From positions 1 through 64,000 of the forward strand of contig CALHLE010000026.1 in NCBI GenBank assembly GCA_938034415.1: a stretch of 64,000 nt of DNA, read 5' to 3'. Positions 27,438 through 38,138 of this stretch are shown in pieces. The first letter of the stretch is position 1. Each line of letters starts with the position of its first letter. This DNA is from an uncultured Anaerolineae bacterium. GTDB lineage: Bacteria; Chloroflexota; Anaerolineae; J036; Brachytrichaceae. A program made the translations under genes and the position numbers. The notes beneath the pieces were generated by a model. That model saw only the letters and a program-made list of their open reading frames with translations, was not told the origin of the DNA and searched no databases.

Positions 27438-29474
27438 TTACGGCCCTGCCTGGAACGCCAGGTCATCCACCAGCCAACTGCTTGTGTATAAGCCGTCAGT
27501 CTTGGCGTGCAGCTCAAGCACGACGGTCTGGCCGGCGTAAGCGCTCAGGTTGACCGAGGTCTTCGTCCAGTTGGGATTGTGGGTGGTCAAGCACAGATGG
27601 GTCTTCTTGACCTCGGTGTTGTTGACCTTGATGCGGGCGACGTCGTAGGCGTCGTTGCACGCGTCTTCCGAGTCGATGATTTGCCAGAAGCCGAGATACG
27701 GCGCGCCGGCGGGCACGGTGACGGTCTGCTTCAACGAGGCGTTCTCGTTGTTAATGCCGCCGAACCAGGCGGCCCAGTTGCCGCTGCGCGGACTGAAGAA
27801 CGGCGACAAGTCGGCCTGATTACAGATCAGGCAATAGGCTGGGTAGTTCGAGCTGATCGTCCAGCCCACGCTCGGCCCTTGCTCGAAGTTGCCGTTCACC
27901 AGGCCGCCTCCGGCGGATGATCCGAAAGACCTTGCTACGAAGGGGAGACGGGCGCGCGGGCTGAGGGATGGCAAACTCTGCGCGGCCTGGACGGCGGCCG
28001 CAGCGTTCACGATGCCGGCGCCGCAGATCGTCGTGTTGCACGTGCTGCCGGATGGGAAGGGCGTCGCTGTGCTCTGTAGCAGGTTGCGAACCTGTGCCGG
28101 CGTGAGCGACGGCCTAACCGACAGCATGAGCGAAGCGACGCCGGCCACGTGCGGCGCTGCCATGCTCGTGCCTTGGTAGAACACATAGTTGTGCGCTCCC
28201 GGTGCCGTCGTGCCGGCGTTCAGCGTGGAGAGCACGCCGTTGCCGGCGGTCGGGGAGGTCTCGCCGCCCGGCGCGCTGATCTTGACGACGGCGCCGTAGT
28301 TGCTGTACCACGCCCTATTACCCTGGCGGTTGGTGGCGGCAACGGTGATGACGCCGTTGCAGTTGGCTGGCATGAAGCCGCCGGCCGACGTGTTCGAGTT
28401 GCCTGCAGCGACCACGACCACCGAGCCGGCAGCGACGACTGCGTTGATGGCGTTCTGCATCGCAGTGCTGCACGATCCGGGTCCGCCCAGGCTCAGGTTG
28501 ATCACCCGCGCAGGATTAGGATTGGCGGGCACAGCCGGCACGCTCAAGCCGGCCGCCCAGCGTATGCCGTCAATGATGTCGCTGTCGACGCCACCGCACC
28601 GGCCTAGGACGCGCACCGGCAGGATCTTCGAGGCCCAGTTGATCCCGGCCACGCCGGTGCTGTTGTTCGTCGCCGCGCCGATTGTGCCGGCCACGTGGGT
28701 GCCGTGCCATGAGCTGTTCCGCGCGCCGCACCAGTCGCTGCTGGTGGACCAGTCTCCTGGGTCGCTGGCGTCGGCGTCGCGCCCGTTGCCGTCATTAGCG
28801 GTATACGGGTTGCTGATGAAATCGTAGCCCGGCACGGTGCGCCCGGCCAGGTCGGGGTGGCCGAAGAGGATGCCGGTGTCTATGACGGCGACGACGAGGC
28901 CGGCTGCGCCGGTGGTGATGTTCCAGGCCGCGGGCAAATTGGCGCCGTAGTTGCCGGGCGTCGGCGCGAAGTAGTGCCACTGTTGATTGTAGAGCGGATC
29001 GTTGGGCGTGAGCGCGATGAACATTCGGCCGGAAGGCGAGGCATATTCCACCTCGTCGAGTTGCTCAAGCTGCTTAGCGATGCGCGCAACCTCGTCATAG
29101 GGCAGGGGCTGCGGCAGCCGGAGGACGTGCGCCTCATCGGACATCTCGCGCACATGGGTTAAGGCGACGCCGGCTTGCGCGCTGAGCGTGCCCATTGCCT
29201 CGGCGGTCAGGATGTGCGTAGGCGGCACGTCGCGGCCGGCGGCGAAAGCGGCCATCTGTGTCGCGTCAGCATCCAGCACGCGGAATTGCTCCGGCGACTT
29301 GTATTTGAGGATGATCTCATCGGTGGGGAGGGGCGTGTCCACCGCGTCCACAGCCGCGGCGCGCCGTTGCGCTGTGCCGTCGCTGCCTTGAGCGTGGGTT
29401 ATCGGGAGCGGCGTCTTGGCCGAACAGATCAATGCGGCTGCGATGAGTATAGGGAGGCCGAAGCTCTTTGTCAT
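27438..29474 (-). CDS. Secreted subtilisin-like serine protease (S8)
   Basis: A 678-residue exported protease. A signal peptide (MTKSFGLPILIAAALICSA) is followed by an inhibitor-type propeptide (about residues 45-160). The S8 domain has Asp in VAVIDTGI, His in HGTHVAGTIG, oxyanion Asn in AAGNSN and Ser in GTSMAAPHVAG. After residue 500 comes an RLPFVARSF linker and a C-terminal beta-rich domain (NGNFEQGPSVGW through LVDDLAF) that resembles carbohydrate-binding or MAM-like jelly-roll modules. Cys pairs in the catalytic part suggest disulfides. It is 16 bases downstream of queG, probably cotranscribed. Role: extracellular protein degradation. Confidence 0.95.
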   Translation of the reverse strand: MTKSFGLPILIAAALICSAKTPLPITHAQGSDGTAQRRAAAVDAVDTPLPTDEIILKYKSPEQFRVLDADATQMAAFAAGRDVPPTHILTAEAMGTLSAQAGVALTHVREMSDEAHVLRLPQPLPYDEVARIAKQLEQLDEVEYASPSGRMFIALTPNDPLYNQQWHYFAPTPGNYGANLPAAWNITTGAAGLVVAVIDTGILFGHPDLAGRTVPGYDFISNPYTANDGNGRDADASDPGDWSTSSDWCGARNSSWHGTHVAGTIGAATNNSTGVAGINWASKILPVRVLGRCGGVDSDIIDGIRWAAGLSVPAVPANPNPARVINLSLGGPGSCSTAMQNAINAVVAAGSVVVVAAGNSNTSAGGFMPANCNGVITVAATNRQGNRAWYSNYGAVVKISAPGGETSPTAGNGVLSTLNAGTTAPGAHNYVFYQGTSMAAPHVAGVASLMLSVRPSLTPAQVRNLLQSTATPFPSGSTCNTTICGAGIVNAAAAVQAAQSLPSLSPRARLPFVARSFGSSAGGGLVNGNFEQGPSVGWTISSNYPAYCLICNQADLSPFFSPRSGNWAAWFGGINNENASLKQTVTVPAGAPYLGFWQIIDSEDACNDAYDVARIKVNNTEVKKTHLCLTTHNPNWTKTSVNLSAYAGQTVVLELHAKTDGLYTSSWLVDDLAFQAGP

Positions 29475-29490
29475 ATTTTTGTTCTTTTTA

Positions 29491-30633
29491 TCACTGATAT
29501 CGCACGGACAACGTAGATTGCGCAGGCGGCGTGGGGCTGCGCATCGCGGCGATGGCCCATGCGGCGTGCTCGCGCACCAGCGGCTCTTCGTCGTCGAGCA
29601 AGCGGCGCAACGCCGGCAGGGCTTCTTCGTTTCCCCAGTTGCCGGCCGCCACGCAGGCGTTGCGCACCAGGCCGCGCCGCTTTGCGCGCATGATAGCCGT
29701 GCCCTTGAAGCGCGCGTTAAACGCTGTCCGATCCATCCTCAACAAGTCTAGCAGCCGCGGCGCGATGCGCTCGACGTTTGATGGGCGAAATGCCTTCGCC
29801 AGCGGCGAGTCCGAGGGGCGCGAGAAGCGTCGGACATAAGGGCAAACGTCCTGGCAGATGTCGCAGCCGAACACCCAATTGCCCATCAGCGGCCGCAGCT
29901 CAACCGGGATGCTGCCTTTGAGTTCGATGGTGAGGTAGGAGATGCAGCGGGATGCATCGAGCACGCCCGGCGCCGGCAGGGCGTTGGTCGGGCAGGCAGC
30001 GAGGCAGCGCGCGCAGCGGCCGCACCGGCTGAACGGCGCGTCTGGGCCTGCGCTGCGGCGCAGGGCGCCGGTCGCGTCCGATGACGGCGCAGCAGCGGTT
30101 CCCCCATCTGCTCCCTCGTCAACAATTTCCTCGCCCAGGAGCACCGCGCCCAGGAACAGGTAGCTGCCCCGCTTGGGGTGGATCAGGCAGGTGTTTTTGC
30201 CAATGAAGCCCAGGCCACAGCGCTCGGCCCAGGCGCGTTCCAGGACTGGGCCGGTGTCCACATAGGCGCGCGATTCCTTGGCCAGCCATTCGCCGAAGGC
30301 GCGCAACACCGGCGTGATCACGTCGTGGTAATCGGCACCCCAGGCGTAGCGCGCGATGCGCCCGCGGGAGGGGTCGCGCAGGATCTCCTCCGGCACAGCC
30401 AGCGTCTCGTAGCTCAGCCCGACGATGACGACGCTGCGCGCGCCCGGCATCACGCGCCGGGGGTCCAGCCGGCGTTCCGGCTCGCGCGCCAGGTAGGCCA
30501 TCTGGCCGTGATGGCCGGCGCTGAGCCACTCGAGGAATCGCTCGGCGCCCGGCGTCGGCCCGGCCGGCGCAAACCCGACCAGATCAAATCCCAGCTCGAC
30601 GGCGCGTTCGCGCACCAATTTCGCGCTCAGCAT
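29491..30633 (-). CDS. queG: Epoxyqueuosine reductase
   Basis: A 380-residue cobalamin- and iron-sulfur-dependent enzyme performing the last step of queuosine tRNA modification. The N-terminal half is the QueG/TCE-dehalogenase-like domain (ELGFDLVGFAPAG, GADYHDVI). Two 4Fe-4S clusters are indicated by CGRCARCLAACPTNAL and GCDICQDVCPY. The C-terminal HEAT-like repeat (GNWGNEEALPALRRLLDDEEPLVREHAAWAI) that contacts tRNA is present. An Ala/Gly-rich insertion separates the cofactor domains. The need for B12 fits the cobalamin-binding protein at 43950-44927. No other queuosine genes are in the window. Confidence 0.95.
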   Translation of the reverse strand: MLSAKLVRERAVELGFDLVGFAPAGPTPGAERFLEWLSAGHHGQMAYLAREPERRLDPRRVMPGARSVVIVGLSYETLAVPEEILRDPSRGRIARYAWGADYHDVITPVLRAFGEWLAKESRAYVDTGPVLERAWAERCGLGFIGKNTCLIHPKRGSYLFLGAVLLGEEIVDEGADGGTAAAPSSDATGALRRSAGPDAPFSRCGRCARCLAACPTNALPAPGVLDASRCISYLTIELKGSIPVELRPLMGNWVFGCDICQDVCPYVRRFSRPSDSPLAKAFRPSNVERIAPRLLDLLRMDRTAFNARFKGTAIMRAKRRGLVRNACVAAGNWGNEEALPALRRLLDDEEPLVREHAAWAIAAMRSPTPPAQSTLSVRYQ

Positions 30634-30704
30634 GAGTGCCTACAAGCTGCACGCTCCGCGCCTCTGCCCTCTCGTCCGGCTCGTTGCCTGCAGCCGGCAG
30701 CCGA

Positions 30705-32657
30705 TCAGTCCATGTTTTCGATCTTGATCGGCGCGATGGGGTCGGCCGGCGTGAAGCCGAACACTCGTCCGTAGAAATATAGTTCGGCCTCCAGCGCCCG
30801 CTTGATGTTTTCGGCCTTGCGGAAGCCGTGCTGTTCGCCCTCGAAAGCCAGATAGGCCGTCGGCAGCCCTTTGGCGCGCGCGGCGGCGAACATCGCTTCG
30901 GATTGGCCGGGCGGCACGATCACGTCCTCCAGGCCCTGCAACAAGAGCAGCGGCGCGCTGATGCGGTCGGCGAAGTGTATTGGCGAGCGCTGCGCGTAGC
31001 GCTCGCGCTGTTCGGGGTAGGGGCCGATGAGCCGGTCGAGGTAGCGCGACTCGAACTTGTGCGTGTCGCGCGCCAGCGCCTCGGCGTCGCTCACGCCGTA
31101 GTAGCTGGCGCCGGCCTTGAAGGTGTCGCGGAAGGTCAACGCGCATAGCGTGGTGTAGCCGCCGGCGCTGCTGCCGCTGATCATCAGCCGTTCGCCGTCC
31201 ACCAGGCCTTGTTGAACCAGATAGCGCGCGCCGTTCACGCAATCGTCCACATCCACGATGCCCCATTGGCCGTTGAGCCGCTCCCGGTAGGCGCGTCCGT
31301 AGCCGGTGCTGCCGCCGTAGTTCACGTCGAGCACGGCAATCCCCCGGCTGGTCCAGAATTGGATCTTCAAGCTGAGTGCGTTGGTAGTGGCGCCGGTGGG
31401 GCCGCCGTGACTCATGACCAGCAGCGGCGGGCGTTCGCCTTCGGGCGCGGCGTAGTCGCGATTGCGCGGCGGGTAGAAGAAAGCGTGCGCGCTTAGGCCG
31501 CCAGCGGTGGGAAAGGTGATCGGTTGGCCGATGGAGATGTAGCCTGGGTCAATTTGCAGGTCGCTCGCTCGCTTGAGCGTGGTGAATGTGCCCGAGGCGA
31601 CGTCGAGCCAGACGATGGCGGCGAACTGATCTGGTGCGCCGGCATGGAAGACGAGCCGCTTCCCGTTTGCGCATAGGCTGCTGATGGCGGTGTAAGGTGA
31701 GGCGATTTCGCGCCATGCGCCCGTCTCGGTGTTCAGCAGGCCCAGGCGCTCAATGCCGTCTTGCGCGTAGGCGCACGCAATCAGCGTCGGCGCGATGAAG
31801 GCGTAGGTGCGCTGGCCGAAGGTCCATTGCGGCTCGCCGAACTCGGCCTCCATCGGATGCAGGGCCTGGGGTTCGCCGTCGCGCCGGCGGTAGAGGTTCC
31901 ACCAGCCGCTGCAGTCGGAGACGAAATGCAACACGCCGTCGGGCGACCATTCCGGCTGAAAGATGGATTCACGCGCTCCGCCGGCGATTTGGCGCGGGTT
32001 GCTCAACGTTCCGTCTGCGCCGACCTCGGCTAGCCATAGCTCGGTGCCGTCCCAGGGCATGTTGGGATGGTTCCAGGCGAGCCAGGCTAAGCGCGTCCCG
32101 TCGGGGCTGAGGCGCGGCGCGGCGTAGAAGTCGTAGCCGCTGGCGAGCGTCGCGCCGCCGCGTTCGTCGCCGTCGCAATGAACGGCGACGAGGGTATTGA
32201 CCGGCTCGCGGCCGCCGGTGTGGTCTTCGCGCACGCAAATCAAGCGGTGGCGCTGCTCATCCATTGTCGCGTCGGCGTAGCGCAGCTTGGCGCCGGTTTC
32301 GGGCGTGATCGGCGTGGGCGCGCCGCCCTCGGCAACGCGATACAGCCGCTGGTCGTCGAAGTTGGAGAAGTAAACCGTCCCGCGATGAACGAGATAGGCG
32401 CCGCCGCCGTATTCGTGCACGCGCGTGCGGACGTTGAAGGGCGCGGGGGTGATCTCTTGGTAGGCGCCATCCCGCAAGCGGATGAGGGTATAGCGACCGC
32501 CCTCAGACGGCCGGCCCTCGATCCAGTAGGTGTCGTCGCCGTCCAGGGCGATCTGGCCCAGGCCGATGGTCTGGCCGACGATCAGGTCGGCGGTGATGGG
32601 CGATCGCCAAGTGCCGTAGGGGGCGACGATGGGCGCGCGCATGGCGAGCTGGTTCAT
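30705..32657 (-). CDS. S9 prolyl-oligopeptidase-family peptidase
   Basis: A 650-residue cytosolic peptidase of the dipeptidyl-/acylaminoacyl-peptidase type. The N-terminal part (about 1-370) is a beta-propeller with repeated blades. The C-terminal alpha/beta hydrolase has the nucleophile in [10 protein letters not shown] (about 490), Asp in [13 protein letters not shown] and His in [21 protein letters not shown] provides the oxyanion region. No signal peptide is seen. The ATG directly follows the icd stop (no spacer), implying coupling to icd upstream, although the two functions are unrelated. Confidence 0.94.
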   Translation of the reverse strand: MNQLAMRAPIVAPYGTWRSPITADLIVGQTIGLGQIALDGDDTYWIEGRPSEGGRYTLIRLRDGAYQEITPAPFNVRTRVHEYGGGAYLVHRGTVYFSNFDDQRLYRVAEGGAPTPITPETGAKLRYADATMDEQRHRLICVREDHTGGREPVNTLVAVHCDGDERGGATLASGYDFYAAPRLSPDGTRLAWLAWNHPNMPWDGTELWLAEVGADGTLSNPRQIAGGARESIFQPEWSPDGVLHFVSDCSGWWNLYRRRDGEPQALHPMEAEFGEPQWTFGQRTYAFIAPTLIACAYAQDGIERLGLLNTETGAWREIASPYTAISSLCANGKRLVFHAGAPDQFAAIVWLDVASGTFTTLKRASDLQIDPGYISIGQPITFPTAGGLSAHAFFYPPRNRDYAAPEGERPPLLVMSHGGPTGATTNALSLKIQFWTSRGIAVLDVNYGGSTGYGRAYRERLNGQWGIVDVDDCVNGARYLVQQGLVDGERLMISGSSAGGYTTLCALTFRDTFKAGASYYGVSDAEALARDTHKFESRYLDRLIGPYPEQRERYAQRSPIHFADRISAPLLLLQGLEDVIVPPGQSEAMFAAARAKGLPTAYLAFEGEQHGFRKAENIKRALEAELYFYGRVFGFTPADPIAPIKIENMD

Positions 32658-34070
<1,413 letters not shown>

Positions 34071-34115
34071 GGCTGATTGCGATGCTCCTGTGAGGATTGA
34101 GACAGACATTATCAC

Positions 34116-35312
34116 TCACGTGCGGTATTTGCCGTTGATCGTCACGTAGTCGTGTGAGAGGTCGCACGTCCAGATCGTCGCGCTGGCATTGCCCAGCCCC
34201 AGGTCGAGCCGCACGACGATCTCGCGCGATTTCATCGCCGCGGTTGCCTCCGCTTCGGCGTATGAAGTCGGGACGCCTTTGGCGAACACATGCACGCCGC
34301 CGAACCACAGCGACATCTTCTCCGGCTGCACGTCCTCGCCGCTGTAGCCGGCGGCGGCGATGATGCGCCCCCAGTTGGCATCCTCGCCGTAGAACGCCGT
34401 CTTCACCAGCGGTGACCTGGCGATCGTCCGCCCTACGTTCTCGGCCATGCGTTCGTCGCGCGCGCCGACGACTTCAATGGTGATGAACTTGGTCGCGCCC
34501 TCGCCGTCGCGCACGATCTGCTTGGCTAGATCGGTGCAAATGCTGGTGAGCAGGATCTCGAACTCCAGCGGCGTGGGCTGCAGGCCGCTGGTGCCGTTGG
34601 CCAGCACGACCAGCGTGTCGTTGGTGCTGGTGTCGCCGTCCACGCTGATGCGGTTGAACGACTTGCGCACGGCGTTGCTCAGCGCCTTCTTCAGCACCTC
34701 CGGCGCGACGATGGCATCGGTCAGCACAACAGCCAGCAGAGTGGCCATGTTAGGGTGGATCATGCCGGCGCCTTTGGCGATGCCGACCAGACGCGCCATG
34801 CGTGGGCCGCCTTGCTTCTCGTCGCCGGTCACGGTGATGTCGTCGGCGGCCATCTTGGGGACGGTGTCGGTCGTCATGATGGCGCGCGCGGCGGCCTCTA
34901 GTCCGTCTTCCGACAGCGCCTGCGCCGCGAGGGGGATGCCGGCGCGCAGCTTGTCCATCGGCAGCGGGACGCCGATGACGCCGGTGGACATGACGAAGAC
35001 TTGCTGCGGCGCGATCGAGAGCGCCTCGGCGGTCAGGCGGGCCATTTCTTCGCAGTCGCGCAGGCCCGGTTCGCCGGTGCAGGCGTTCGCGCAGCCGGAG
35101 TTGACTACCACGGCGCGCAGCGGATGGCCTGCGGCCATGAGCTGTTGGTCATAGATCACCGGCGCCGCCTTCACCCTGTTCTGGGTGAAGACCGCCGCGG
35201 CCACGCAGTCGGCCTCGCTGGCGATCAGCGCCAGGTCGAGGTTGCCGTTCTTCTTGATGCCGACGGCGACGCCGGCCGCGCGAAAGCCTCTGGGAAGTGT
35301 GGGGTTCAACAT
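34116..35312 (-). CDS. argJ: Glutamate N-acetyltransferase / amino-acid N-acetyltransferase ArgJ
   Basis: A 398-residue enzyme that transfers acetyl from N-acetylornithine to glutamate in cyclic arginine biosynthesis. It is made as a precursor that cuts itself before a Thr. The site is in HPNMATLLAVVLTDA, and the upstream KGAGMIHPN and downstream DGDTSTNDTLVVLANG segments are characteristic. The start at 35312 (MLNPTLPRGF) is favoured over the 6-residue longer frame. A degraded oxidoreductase remnant ends just upstream. No other arg genes are visible. Bifunctional use of acetyl-CoA cannot be decided. Confidence 0.95.
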   Translation of the reverse strand: MLNPTLPRGFRAAGVAVGIKKNGNLDLALIASEADCVAAAVFTQNRVKAAPVIYDQQLMAAGHPLRAVVVNSGCANACTGEPGLRDCEEMARLTAEALSIAPQQVFVMSTGVIGVPLPMDKLRAGIPLAAQALSEDGLEAAARAIMTTDTVPKMAADDITVTGDEKQGGPRMARLVGIAKGAGMIHPNMATLLAVVLTDAIVAPEVLKKALSNAVRKSFNRISVDGDTSTNDTLVVLANGTSGLQPTPLEFEILLTSICTDLAKQIVRDGEGATKFITIEVVGARDERMAENVGRTIARSPLVKTAFYGEDANWGRIIAAAGYSGEDVQPEKMSLWFGGVHVFAKGVPTSYAEAEATAAMKSREIVVRLDLGLGNASATIWTCDLSHDYVTINGKYRT

Positions 35313-35314
35313 AG

Positions 35315-35713
35315 CTAGGTCACATTGCACAAAAACGCGCCGCGCGCGGCTCTGACGAATGCGCCCACGGATCGTAGCCAGCCGCGCTCGTTGGGGTGGG
35401 CTGCAAGGCCGGGTTCCTCGGCGATGATCTTGCCATCCTGTGCGGGATGGTATTCGAGCGACGGCGACTTGCCAAAGAAGCCGCTGTGCTGGTTGACGCT
35501 GAGCAACCGACCTTTCTCCCGCGCGGCTGCGATTATCCTGGCGGCCAGCGCGCTCCTCGATGTCGTCATCCGCGCGACTTCCTGGGCGCGCGCGAAGTTT
35601 GAATCGCAGATCGCAGCGATTTCGACGTCGGCGGCCTGAAATCCGGGAATATGGCCTTGTTGGCCGATTGCGCCGTCTCCAATGACGGCGGCGCGCAGGG
35701 GATATGTGCCCAT
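35315..35713 (-). pseudogene. Gfo/Idh/MocA oxidoreductase remnant, internally deleted
   Basis: A 132-residue frame beginning with a good Rossmann start (LRAAVIGDGAIGQQGHIPGF, then IAAICDSNFARAQEVAR), which abruptly joins a segment like the middle of the same family (ARIIAAAREKGRLLSVNQH), and then an ending like the family C-terminus (ERGWLRSVGAFVRAARG). Full-length members have about 350 residues, so some 200 are missing in at least two internal deletions. The frame stayed open across the joins, but the substrate-binding beta-sheet domain is gone. A functional paralogue lies at 44951-46039. Confidence 0.7.
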
Positions 35714-35864
35714 GTATGCAGTGCTGCTCTTTCGATGGCGGAAGTGCGTCGCGCGCTAGTTTAGCACCGGCGCAGCCGCCACACGTCGCGCCGATTCGAC
35801 GTGCAGGCTCTCGTCGTCAGACATAGAATTCACATAGCACAACAACAAGAGGCACGATTTACTC

Positions 35865-37562
35865 ATGGCAAAGTCAACCGAACACCTCAAGACCCGCAGT
35901 CGAGAATTGGAAGGCATCGCTCGCGCGCCGCATCGCGCGTTCCTGCGCGCGATGGGCCTGACCGATCAGGATTTGCGACAACCGCTGGTCGGCGTGGCGC
36001 ACACCTGGAACGAAGCGACCCCGTGCAACATGTCTATGAATTTCTTGGCGCAGGAAGCCAAGCGCGGCATTTGCGAACTGGGCGGTACGCCGCGCGAGTT
36101 CGTCAGCATCGCCGTCAGCGACGGCATCGGCATGGGCCACGAGGGGATGAAGGCGTCGCTTCCCAGCCGCGAGGTCATCGCCGACTCGATCGAGCTAATG
36201 ATGCGCGCGCATTGCTACGACGCGCTCTACGGCATGGCCGGGTGCGACAAAAGCCTGCCCGGCACGCTGATGGCCATCGCGCGACTGAACTTGCCCAGCA
36301 TTTTCGTGTATGGCGGCACGATCAAACCCGGCAAGTTCCGTGGTCGCGACGTGACCATCCAGACGGTCTACGAGGCGGTCGGCCAACGCGAAGCCGGCCA
36401 AATTACCGATGAGGATCTCTACGAGCTGGAATGCGTGGCCTGTCCGGGCATCGGTTCGTGCGGCGGCTTGTTCACGGCGAACACCATGTCCAGCGTGAGC
36501 GAGGCGTTGGGCATAGCGCTGCCGGGCAACGCCTCGCCGCCGGCGGTGGACGAGGCGCGCAAGGTCATCGCCTATGAGAGCGGCAAGGCGTTGATGCGCC
36601 TGATGCAGCGCGGCATCTTGCCCAGCGACATCATGACCAAGGAGGCATTCGAGAATGCCCTGGCCGTGGTGTTTGCGATGGGCGGCTCGACCAACGCGGC
36701 GCTGCATCTGCCGGCCATCGCTCATGAACTGGGCATCAAGCTCACCTTCGACGACTTCACGCGCGTCACCTGCCGGACGCCTCACATTGCCGACATGACC
36801 CCCGGCGGCAAATACGTGATGGAGGACTTGCATCGCATTGGCGGCGTGCCGGTGGTGATGAAGACGCTGCTCGACGCCGGCTTGTTGCACGGCGATTGCA
36901 TGACCGTCACCGGCAAGACGGTGGCCGAAAACCTGAAGAAGGTGAAAAACGCCGAGCAGCTCACCAAACAGGATGTCGTGTATCCGGTGAGCCGTCCCCT
37001 GCGCGAGAGCGGCGGTATGGTGATCGTGAAAGGCAATCTGGCGCCGGAGGGCGGCGTGGTGAAGGTGGCCGGCGTGAAGAACCTGCGACACGTCGGGCCG
37101 GCGCGCGTGTTCGACGATGAGCAGTCGTGCGCCGAGGCGGTGGCGCGGCGGGAGATCAAACCGGGCGACGTGGTGGTGATCCGCTACGTCGGCCCGAAGG
37201 GGGCGCCCGGCATGCCGGAGATGCTGTCGGTCACGGCTGCGATTCGTGGGCAGGGCTTGGGCTACGACGTCGCCTTGCTCACCGATGGCCGTTTCTCCGG
37301 CGCAACGACCGGCCTGATGGTGGGGCATATCGGTCCAGAAGCGTTCGTCGGCGGGCCGATCGCCGCGCTGCGCGATGGCGACATCATCGAAATTGACGCC
37401 TCGAACCCGGCCAAGGGCAAGCTCAACGTCAAGCTCAGCCGTGAAGAGATCGCCCGACGCTTGAAGAAGTGGAAGCAGCCCGAGCCGCATTACGCCAGCG
37501 GCGCGTTGGCTAAGTATGCGCGCTTGGTGGGCCGCGCCTGCGACGGCGCCGTGACGCACTAA
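35865..37562 (+). CDS. ilvD: Dihydroxy-acid dehydratase
   Basis: A 565-residue IlvD/Edd-family iron-sulfur dehydratase in valine, leucine and isoleucine synthesis. Cluster ligands are expected in [11 protein letters not shown] and [17 protein letters not shown], with a third Cys near the N-terminus ([12 protein letters not shown]). [22 protein letters not shown] near the C-terminus is the family signature. Family-length and intact. It is monocistronic: no other ilv or leu genes are adjacent and a hairpin follows. No attenuator or T-box was found in the 150 bases upstream. Confidence 0.96.
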   Translation: MAKSTEHLKTRSRELEGIARAPHRAFLRAMGLTDQDLRQPLVGVAHTWNEATPCNMSMNFLAQEAKRGICELGGTPREFVSIAVSDGIGMGHEGMKASLPSREVIADSIELMMRAHCYDALYGMAGCDKSLPGTLMAIARLNLPSIFVYGGTIKPGKFRGRDVTIQTVYEAVGQREAGQITDEDLYELECVACPGIGSCGGLFTANTMSSVSEALGIALPGNASPPAVDEARKVIAYESGKALMRLMQRGILPSDIMTKEAFENALAVVFAMGGSTNAALHLPAIAHELGIKLTFDDFTRVTCRTPHIADMTPGGKYVMEDLHRIGGVPVVMKTLLDAGLLHGDCMTVTGKTVAENLKKVKNAEQLTKQDVVYPVSRPLRESGGMVIVKGNLAPEGGVVKVAGVKNLRHVGPARVFDDEQSCAEAVARREIKPGDVVVIRYVGPKGAPGMPEMLSVTAAIRGQGLGYDVALLTDGRFSGATTGLMVGHIGPEAFVGGPIAALRDGDIIEIDASNPAKGKLNVKLSREEIARRLKKWKQPEPHYASGALAKYARLVGRACDGAVTH

Positions 37563-37583
37563 GAACGGCGCTCAACATCGGTG

Positions 37584-37611
37584 CAGGGATCGCCGAGCAG
37601 TGCGATCCCTG
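37584..37611. terminator. Hairpin between ilvD and spoVS
   Basis: A perfect 10-bp stem, CAGGGATCGC with GCGATCCCTG, with an 8-base loop lies between convergent genes. The following bases are only moderately T-rich. Confidence 0.6.
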
Positions 37612-37722
37612 GCTTTGCCAGGGTTTATCCGCGCTTTGCGCGAGGCAAGGGAGGCGGACAGGGACGCTGGCGCACCCCAGGCATTTTGCAGGCGCGCGTG
37701 ACGTTGGGGGCGCGCCGCTTGG

Positions 37723-37983
37723 TCAGCGTGGCTCGATAGTGAACTTGATGGCGGTGCGCTCGACGCCGTCAATGTTTACCTCGCCGAACGAGGGGATCAA
37801 CACCACGTCAATGCCGTCGAGCAGCAGATAACCGCGCGCGATGGCCGCCGCCTTGACGGCTTGATTGACGGCGCCCGCGCCGATAGCCTGAACTTCGGCT
37901 CGTCCGTGCTCGCGCACCACGCCGGCGATCGCCCCCGCGACTGCCGTTGAACGCGACGTAGCAGATACCTTGATGAGTTCCAT
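37723..37983 (-). CDS. Stage V sporulation protein S (SpoVS) family
   Basis: An 86-residue Alba-like protein. MELIKVSATSRSTAVAGAIAG and the following AIGAGAVNQAVKAAAIARGYL and VDGVERTAIKFTIEPR pattern are the SpoVS signature and cover the whole family length. SpoVS affects spore coat assembly and septation in Bacillus, but homologues are common in non-sporulating Thermus and Chloroflexota, where the role is unclear and nucleic-acid binding is suspected. A good AGGAG precedes the ATG. A GAAC-N4-GTTC palindrome lies about 90 bases upstream. No other sporulation gene is in the window. Confidence 0.92.
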   Translation of the reverse strand: MELIKVSATSRSTAVAGAIAGVVREHGRAEVQAIGAGAVNQAVKAAAIARGYLLLDGIDVVLIPSFGEVNIDGVERTAIKFTIEPR

Positions 37984-38068
37984 GGCTGCTTTCTCCTCTT
38001 TGCTGTCGTGGCTACTCTACCAAGCACGCAATCGTGGCGTATTCTCAAAATCAAGTGTTAACGATTTT

Positions 38069-38082
38069 TGAACGGTTGTTCA
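38069..38082. promoter_or_regulatory. Candidate LexA-like operator upstream of spoVS
   Basis: TGAACGGTTGTTCA is a perfect 5-bp-arm palindrome with a 4-base centre and matches the GAAC-N4-GTTC core of Gram-positive-type LexA boxes. It lies in an unusually AT-rich intergenic stretch (37984-38105). One such core is expected by chance in about 65 kb, so this is only suggestive. Confidence 0.3.
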
Positions 38083-38138
38083 TCTTTTGCAAACGGCGAT
38101 TGTATGACTAAGCTGCGTTCGGGCGAGGATGCGGAGCG

